Assembly (NCBI GenBank): GCA_036873135.1
Contig: JAPTYO010000017.1
Coordinates: forward strand, 2,790,001 to 2,854,000
Origin: Clarkia xantiana subsp. parviflora
Taxonomy: Eukaryota > Streptophyta > Magnoliopsida > Myrtales > Onagraceae
Length of the DNA stretch: 64,000 bases
Direction of reading: 5' to 3'
Shown: positions 57,099-64,000 of the stretch, one piece after another
Numbering within the stretch: the stretch's first letter is position 1
How the letters are laid out: every line of letters begins with the position of its first letter
Notes under the pieces: generated by a model
What the model saw: the letters and a program-made list of their open reading frames with translations, nothing else
What the model was told of the DNA's origin: nothing
The model's database searches: none
Program-made: the position numbers and the translations under genes

Positions 57099-58059
57099 TA
57101 AATACAAACTTGGACAATTTTGGTAACAATTTGTGTAAGTATATATATTAATACTTAATATAATAATATAATTTTATCTTTACATTTTTTTTACTATATT
57201 ATTTCTCACGACCGCCAAATATGTACAATTTAAAAGTCAATTAAGTAAAATTTGATGAAAAATAAGTAATTAAGCAAATGTTAAATTTATTACATATAAA
57301 TTTCGGTAACTAAAAATATTAAAATGGGGTTGATATTTTTCATATGTTGCATACGATTTTCATGATAAACTAATTAAATTATCTAATATACCCATTTATA
57401 ATATTAAAAGTTGGCAAAAGTTCAATTTTACTTCTTAAACAAAATGCGATAAAAAGCGTATCAAGTTTAATATTTATAGAGTATCTAAAGAAAATTTGTT
57501 ATTATTATATGATACAATATACATATATATGTTATTATATACATGTGATCAATATTATTATTCTTGGTAACATTCTCATTTTATCTGATAACCATTATGT
57601 TTTTTATTAAATATTTTCAGTTAATAATAATTTAAAGAATAACAATCCATCAAATATTTTTTAAAAAGTTAATTTTGCTTCACTTTTTATACTTTTATGC
57701 TAATATATATATAATAATACTATCAAATTTATATTAAAAATATTTGATAAAATAATATTAATATAAGCATTTTAGGAAGAAAAATAAATAAATAACATGT
57801 AGGAAAAAGTAACCGAAGTTTAATTTATTAAGGTTTATTTTTCAAATAATTTCCGGTTACTTATAATTTTAGGAATAGAGGTATTTATCTAAATTTAAAA
57901 ATTGCATAATTATATAAATAGAAAAACGGTACAAATCGTTTAGAAGTCAATCATTTAAAATTTCTGCATTTTATATATTTTATTCTTATTGATTCACACG
58001 GTTATAAATTCATATTAAATATAAATTTACATAAACAATTACGAATAAACTGATAAATT

Positions 58060-58087
58060 CCGCGCAAAGCGCGGGTTAATTACCTAG
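58060..58087 (+). mobile_element. Helitron 3' terminus
   Basis: A perfect hairpin CCGCGC-AAA-GCGCGG (58060-58074), then GTTAATTAC and CTAG (58084-58087) followed by T. This is the standard form of a plant Helitron 3' end. The 5' TC end was not located; the sequence to its left is AT-rich without a Rep/helicase frame, so any element is non-autonomous. Confidence 0.65.
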
Positions 58088-58226
58088 TACATAATAACAC
58101 TAAAGAAACATTATACTAACAAATAGCAATTTTCACGTCAAATGCTACTATTACTTATTAATTCCTTTGGCAAAAAAAAACTTAATTACAAATATATTGT
58201 ATTGTATAAATAAATATACATTCATT

Positions 58227-58411
58227 TGTTACGAAAGTAGATAGGTAATAGAATAAGAGAACTTGAGGATGATCTTATTGTCACACATAGGGGCCCTTAT
58301 ATAGGGATTACATAGACTTGGAGAGGAAGTAAAATCAATACAAGGAAAGTCTAAATTAGGAAGATGATATATACACATAATATTGAACATCCATATAATA
58401 TATTCATAACA
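58227..58411 (-). repeat. 3' LTR of the copia element (185 bp)
   Basis: TGTTACGAAAG to TATTCATAACA. It contains a reverse TATA (CTTATATAGGG, about 58294-58304). Confidence 0.95.
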
Positions 58412-58429
58412 CTCCCCCTTGGATGTTCA

Positions 58430-58600
58430 TGAGGGAATTGTGCCTCGTTAAAACCTTACTAGAAAAAACCCAGTGGGATAAAAATCTAGTGAAGGAAAAA
58501 TAGTACACAATTATGGATCCCTTTTGTAAGCTGCCTCGTTAAAAACCTTACCAGGAAAACCCAATGGGATAAAACCTTGGTTAAAGGAAAAAGAGTGCAG
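58430..58600 (-). repeat. Direct repeat in the 3' region of the copia element
   Basis: TGCCTCGTTAAAACCTTACT...CCCAGTGGGATAAAA (about 58441-58480) recurs as TGCCTCGTTAAAAACCTTAC...CCCAATGGGATAAAA (about 58532-58574). It lies between the PPT and the end of pol. Confidence 0.9.
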
Positions 58601-58624
58601 CGGCCAGCGGTGTAGATTCTCCCC

Positions 58625-58745
58625 CTGATGTTGACATCACGTAATTTCATTAAGTCGACGCAATCCAATCATGTTCGCCAATATTCCTGATTTCGCAGTC
58701 GATAAAGCCTCCTTGAAAAGATCTGCTAGATAGTCATACGAATAA
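58625..58745 (-). pseudogene. Copia RNase H C-terminal fragment
   Basis: The minus strand reads YLADLFKEALSTAKSGILAN followed by MIGLRRLNEI, the typical end of copia pol (ADxFTKxLP ... GMRRL). Upstream the frame is lost after a few codons. It shows that the element derives from an autonomous copia family in which pol lies on the minus strand. Confidence 0.7.
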
Positions 58746-59569
58746 ATTCGTTGGATGAAGAACAACTTGAGGCGGATGTGTTTTGTATGTTTCATTTGAT
58801 ATAACAATCTTCAACTCGAGCTATGTAACCTGCATTATCTTCATATATACAAAATAATGGTACAATATATTTATTATCCAACATTCTTGGAAAAAATTTC
58901 ATGCTAGCATTTTCAATCCTTCTAGGATTTTCACTTTAATTTTGCTATCAAATTAGCAACCCAAAAAGGGTATAAAATTCATATGTGGGACGCATTCAAA
59001 ACTTTTTATGTACTGCCAACGTAATAATATATTTGAAAGTGATTGCTCCACTAGATGATCCATATAATAATTGCCAGGATTTTGCATATAACATTTGTAC
59101 CACAGGTTGTGCGTATATATCTTACGACACAATTTATTTATGCGGGAAATAATTTGTATCCACTGGCTTCCACCTTATGCATTTTTCATGTTAATACTTG
59201 CGTCTTTTCAAACTTTGGCCAATCATAATATTTATTTAACATATTGAGCTCAAGATCCTCGACTCCTCGTCTTGTTTTATGATTTCACTCATGAATAATA
59301 TTCAAAACTGTTGTCGACAACTTTATATTTTACGGTTCCATCACTTCACGTTAATGACATAACTCATTGAGATCTCTTTATTGTAATTACTTTCAGGTAC
59401 CTGAACCACTTATGGGGTTTCATATTTAGTTATGTCTCTGTTCATTTTTTGGGAAATCGTCTCCGTAATAAGACCATATTTATCTATTTTCTTTCCGTGC
59501 TCCATTCTTGTTAAAAATATTTGGAACCAATATCACACACTTCAGGCGTGAATTATTTTTCATTATAAC

Positions 59570-59830
59570 TTGTCCAATCAGGACATTTCAAAATTGGAGC
59601 ATTTGCTGCTGTTACTTGACTTATGACTTTCTGAGTCTCATAAAGTCACTTATTGGCAGTATTTGAAAATGCTTTTCTCTTTGAACTTCAGGTTCATATT
59701 CTCATTGTGCGAGGATCTAAATGAGATAATAACAACTTTTTATCAGTCAATCTCTTTTCTGCCAGCTGCTTCTTTTCTCCCCCTAATGTTGGGAAAATTT
59801 GTTCATAAATAATAATCAGCAACTCTTGCT
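59570..59830 (-). pseudogene. Copia pol fragments between integrase and RT
   Basis: On the minus strand, around 59753-59800, the frame reads IIIYEQIFPTLGGEKKQL, the FPxLGGEKK block that copia elements carry in the C-terminal part of integrase. Around 59575-59615 a further scrap reads AANAPILKCPD. Stops and indels separate them. No continuous enzyme can be made. Confidence 0.6.
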
Positions 59831-61311
59831 TTAATATATATCAGTCATTATTCCCAAATAATTGATTTAGACAACATATTTTTCCCAACATTCTAGACCC
59901 ATCTTTGTGCGTTGCGGTGGAGCAGTTCAAATATATATCGCACATCATAAAATTCATATATGGGAAATTTTTCTATTGACCAAAAGTTGGCTGTAATGGG
60001 AGAACTGTGATTTAACATTTGTTTGGTGCGCAATTATATTGCCGCTTTCATAATAGCATGCATTTGTACACAATTTGCTCTCATTGATAGCATGTTAACT
60101 ATATAACCGGAGGATCGTTGTAACTTTCATGCTAAACTGCAAATATTGACAATGGATTGTCTAATTCTTATAATAATTATCAACTTCCAATATCATCATC
60201 ATTCTTTATTGTATAATCTGGAAATTTTGCTATTGCAAATTCGTGATAATTTAATGCACATGCGACCATATTATAGATGCATCTTTCAAAATAATATATC
60301 GGTCCACATGGCAGGTGAACGGGCCCATATTCACCTTTTATAATTTCCATAAATAGTGGAATTTTATCCCGAACATAGTTGATGATGATCACATAATGAA
60401 TTTTCATTTGAGAGCAATTATCATAATGATTTATGGAGAATCTTCAGGTTCTTCCAAATAATGTATTGCGCATCTTAAGTGATCCGGAATGGTCTGTAAC
60501 CGGTCACGCCAAATATTGTATTATATGGGTAAAACTTCTGGTTTACCTCATTGCATCAGTAAACTTCAGGTTTAACTGATGTGTATATTTTTCGTATTTC
60601 CGTAGGAGATATGTCATATATCTCTTGTAACATAATCCGCATATTGTTATTTTATTCATCGTCATCATAATGATGATTGCAGAGTAATCAATTCTTTACA
60701 ATAATATATATTGTATATGTAATATATAAATAATAATAAAAAAAAATGTAAAGAAATAAATCAATAACTTCGTATAAATAGCTATGTTTTGCATGTTCAG
60801 TTAATCATTCGCGATAAATAATTTTTTTTTTAAGAACCGAAATAAATTATTCAGTTTAATCCATATATCAATTTAGTAATAATAGGTATACTCATCTGTT
60901 TTATTTGAAGAGGTAATCGTATTCGTCTTCCGTTCTAGCCATGATCTGTGATGGTGAAGTGGATCTGTGTGGAGCAGTCCCGGACGTCTAGATCGGTGTG
61001 ATGTTCATCCTCTCTCGGGGAAACCAATCGATTAATTATGTCAGCTTCTTCCACATAATTCAACCTTTTTTACACATAATAATAATAGTGATTAGAATAT
61101 AAAATAATCAATCAATATAATTTTATAATAATAATAATAATAATAATAATAAATTTTCCTTTTTTTTCGTTGATGTTATATTGTATATTGCTCCATGGAT
61201 GCAACCGTAATATGAGTATGGTTTCCGCCCAGCACTGCACTGTGGTCGTGGAATCTTGAAATATGTGTAGCTAAAAAAAATATATAATCGAGAGATATCG
61301 TGCTGATAACG

Positions 61312-61496
61312 TGTTACGAAAGTAGATAGGTAATAGAATAAGAGAACTTGAGGATGATCTTATTGTCACACATAGGGGCCCTTATATAGGGATTACATAG
61401 ACTTGGAGAGGAAGTAAAATCAATACAAGGAAAGTCTAAATTAGGAAGATGATATATACACATAATATTGAACATCCATATAATATATTCATAACA
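61312..61496 (-). repeat. 5' LTR of the copia element (185 bp)
   Basis: The same 185 bases as 58227-58411; I find no difference on reading. Confidence 0.95.
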
Positions 61497-61501
61497 TCAT
61501 T

Positions 61502-62739
61502 GTCTTTATTAGCTTCCTCTTTCTTTTTCTTTTTAAACGAGAATAGTAACAATTCTAGCTATATATATACACACAATTCAACCCTACTTAATCACACTAG
61601 CGCAGCAATTTGGTCAATCCCTAAAAGGTACTTGCATCACTAATCGATATATATCGTGATTTTTCAATACGGTTATATTTAGTTAAATTTATGATATTTC
61701 TTAGCTAATTTAGTTATTTGTAGATCTATTTCTCAATATGAATTGATCATAACAATCTCTCTTTTAGGTTTTTGAGTCGATCTTGAGTTAAAGAAAAATG
61801 TTTTGGTTTTTATTCAAGAAGATGAACGTGGAATCTGAAGATTCGAAAATTCAGTTTGATAAAGATTGGATTACAGCATATCGTGGACATCAATATAAAA
61901 AAAGAAGATCCAAACTATATGCATTCCTCTTATGTACATCAACAAGAACTTCTCTCGAGCTATCATGATGTAGTCAGATATTACAAGGTGATTTGACCAC
62001 ATTTTCTAATAAAACATAAAACTAACTAGGTATCATATATTATTATATATATAATATCAAATTTATGAATATATAGAGTTTTTGGATATGTATGGTTTTC
62101 TTACACGCATTATAAATTATTTTTAGTATGATAGTAACTGTTCTATTTTTTTAATATAGTGTTACAACTGATATTGTTTGTTATTCTACGTAGATCGAGT
62201 TGCACATCTATTATCTATAATCTATTATATTAATTCGGTTGCGGAGTCTCTCAGACACGTCGGCAGTTCGTCCAGTCACCGTTTCCTAATTTAATTGGCC
62301 ACACTTAATAGAGGAGCTCTATAAATTTAGATACAAAATAATAATTAAGTGCAAATTAATAAATAAAAAAAACAATTTCTCTCTACGTAAAATAAAGAAA
62401 CAATTAATAAAAAATTAAAATTAAATTCATTATCTATACAATTTGGCTACGGAAAACCATACGTCGCCGCTTAAACAATATATATATGTATAAAAGAATG
62501 AGAGTTATTATTTTTGTAATCCAATGAACACATTTTCTTCTTTACCGAAACCGAAACAAAGTATTAAATACGTAACATTAATCGCGCCTGAGAATTTTTA
62601 TTTGTTTTTGTTGAAGTTAGTAAAGGACACATGTAAGACACATGTAGCTGTATGATTTGTTTCCAGTGGTGAACAAAAGTCTTACCTGGCAACACCACAC
62701 GCTCTAGAGAAGCTGATGTGGCAACACCACAAATACTCA
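61502..62739. other. AT-rich sequence with no gene
   Basis: No open frame above 64 codons, no homology to the other elements and no TIR pair seen. The last 150 bp (ACACATGTAAGACACATGT, then GTGGCAACACCACA twice) belong with the possible Helitron terminus that follows. Confidence 0.45.
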
Positions 62740-62782
62740 ATCTCTCTCCTATTCTTTTATATAATATATAGATAGATATAGA
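62740..62782 (-). mobile_element. Possible Helitron 5' terminus (minus strand)
   Basis: Read on minus it starts TCTATATCTATCTATATATT with A before it, followed by an A/G-rich stretch and TTGTGGTGTTGCCACATC. Many plant Helitrons begin TCTATA... and insert between A and T. To its right D-like sequence (H) starts at once. The matching CTAG end was not found, so this is tentative. Confidence 0.35.
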
Positions 62783-64000
62783 TTTTTCAAAACAGATCTG
62801 AAAAACTCTTTTTCAAAAAAAAAAAAAATGTTGCTCACATAGGTGTTCTTCATTTCAGACTTAATGAAAAAAAAAATGTAACACACATTAAACGAATGAC
62901 ACTTTGAGAGTTTTTTTTTAACTGCTCATGCATGCTTGAAAGTTAAAAATCTACTGATAAGAAATTCATAACTTACAACAGATTATCTGAATGACGCATA
63001 AGAAAGGCATGTTTGAGAAAAGTCAAGTATCTTTTATTTAAAAAAGTAATGCATATGCGATGCACATTTGGAGTTAAATCTCTAAAAATAAGAGAGTTTA
63101 CAATCTAAAAAAACTTTTTTAAACAATGCACATGAGATGAACGTTTTTTAAAATAATGAACTTGAGATACACTTAAAAATGAAAGTTCTTTAGCTAAGGA
63201 AACTTACAAATAACCTAATTTTTTTTTTTAAGAGGAAAAAATAATCAATGCATCTTTGTTGCTCAAAAATTAAAAATTCAGGTGAATTTTTTTTTTTAAG
63301 AATGTATATGAGATGCACAAAAAGAAATAAGATGCAAACTTAAAAATAAGAGTTCTACAACTAAGAAAAAATACAATTTACCTAAAATGTTTTTTTTTCT
63401 CGAAAATAATGCATATGTGATGCATGTTTTTAATTGAAAATCCAGGTAAAATTTTTTTTTTTTAAATAAGAGCTTTAAAACTAAAAGAGCTTACGATTTA
63501 TTTAAAAAGTTTTTTTAAAAAATTAATGCATATTTGATGCATTATTAAAAATAAAACAATTCAGCTAAAAGTTTTTGAAATGATTCATATGGTATGCATG
63601 TTCGAAATTAGAAGCTCTAATAGCTCAAGAGGAATTATAATTTTTCACGAAATGTCTTTTTTAAATGGTAATGCATATATGACGCATTAAAAAAAATTAC
63701 AACTTACCTGAGGAGTTTTTTTAGAAAATAATGCGTATGAAACGCAGGTTTGAAATTAAAAATCCAATTAAAAGTTTTTTTTTATGCATATGGAATGAAT
63801 GTTTAAAAAAAATACAACTAAGGTAAATCCTGCTTAATTTTTTTCTTCTGAACAATGCAATGGGATTCATACTTAAAAGAATATAAGTAACACAAATAGA
63901 AAAAAACTTATAGTTTATCTGATAACCTTCAACAAAAAACATGGATAAAATAACATGTTAGTGGTTTAAAAAAGAAAGTGTGAGGTTTTGTTCTACAAGG
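62783..64000 (-). mobile_element. Element H: second D-like element, edge of window
   Basis: It is collinear with D 24440-25725: the same degenerate AT-rich units (ATGCATATGAGATGCA-like blocks, T-runs, AGAAGCTCTAATAGCT) and the same end GTTCTACAAGG, which in D directly precedes GTAGGTTCCACTGACAGG. Its leader, PBS and 5' LTR should lie just right of the window. No gene. Confidence 0.75.

Larger units (their letters stand above)
55961..58221. other. AT-rich sequence with no gene
   Basis: 55961-56360 is of mixed composition with three partial repeats of TCTAACATTTTAGG...GGG and GTCTAGGTTCAGT. From 56370 it becomes very AT-rich. No open frame, TIR pair or RNA gene is supportable. Two Helitron-like 3' ends (57071-57098, 58060-58087) are listed separately. 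Confidence 0.5.
58227..61496 (-). mobile_element. Ty1/copia-type LTR element with identical LTRs and decayed pol
   Basis: LTRs 58227-58411 and 61312-61496 (185 bp each, identical by eye), with duplication TCATT at 58222-58226 and 61497-61501. PPT AAGGGGGAG (minus, 58412-58420). The PBS region on minus, GTTATCAGCACG (about 61299-61310), lies next to the LTR. The interior is 2.9 kb with no long frame but with copia pol scraps on the minus strand. A young insertion of a non-autonomous copy fits best. Confidence 0.93.

Noticed and set aside
60146..60407. Short frames on both strands inside the copia element
   Set aside because: No copia motif in them; below what chance gives in AT-rich sequence.

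Overview
This window is a block of nested LTR retrotransposons from a plant nuclear genome, most likely an angiosperm. The evidence is plant-type Ty3/gypsy Tat-lineage polyproteins, Ogre-type gag/pol, a short Ty1/copia element, Helitron-like termini and AT-rich flanks. I found no host protein-coding gene, no rRNA, no tRNA and no CRISPR. Nothing fixes the species.

Layout, left to right. (1) 1-4727: element A (minus strand), a decayed Tat-type element cut by the window edge; its 5' LTR is at 3625-4727. It sits in the pol of element B. (2) 4728-19729: element B (plus strand), a Tat-type element whose 5' half lies left of the window. B is split in its integrase region by element C (5095-16226, minus strand, same family), which is flanked by the 5-bp duplication TGTGG. 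C is complete in structure: LTR, PBS, gag-PR-RT-RH-INT (damaged), a tandem array, an antisense multi-exon gene, PPT, LTR. (3) 19730-20215: AT-rich sequence with a Helitron-like 3' end. (4) 20216-35514: element D (minus), an Ogre-related derivative with no recognisable gag-pol, rich in tandem repeats. It is split by element G (25753-33843, minus, duplication CTCCC), which has a rearranged gag/protease. (5) 35515-about 55960: element E (minus), an Ogre-type element with ORF1, gag, PR, a spliceable intron, RT-RH and INT, in the order expected for Ogre. It is split in its 3' UTR by element F (36709-46349, minus, duplication GGGGT). F is a young Tat-type copy without gag that carries an intact antisense spliced gene. 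(6) 55961-64000: AT-rich sequence with two more Helitron-like 3' ends, a 3.27-kb copia element with identical 185-bp LTRs (58227-61496, duplication TCATT), a possible Helitron 5' end, and the edge of another D-like element, H (62783-64000).

How the parts work together. In each Tat element the sense genes (gag-pol) run from the 5' LTR. A second gene runs in the opposite direction from a TATA box just inside the 3' LTR, and the two converge on a family-specific tandem array. This antisense gene is intact and multi-exon in F (306 codons, all intron phases close). In C it is long and five-exon but damaged. In B it is reduced to a 101-codon miniature that keeps start, first intron and stop. I consider it the most interesting system in the window. 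Antisense extra ORFs are known in Tat-lineage elements, but their function is not established.

Order of events from nesting and LTR comparison by eye: E and B are oldest, then D into E, G into D, C and A into B, with F (about 3 substitutions between LTRs) and the copia element (none seen in 185 bp) the most recent.
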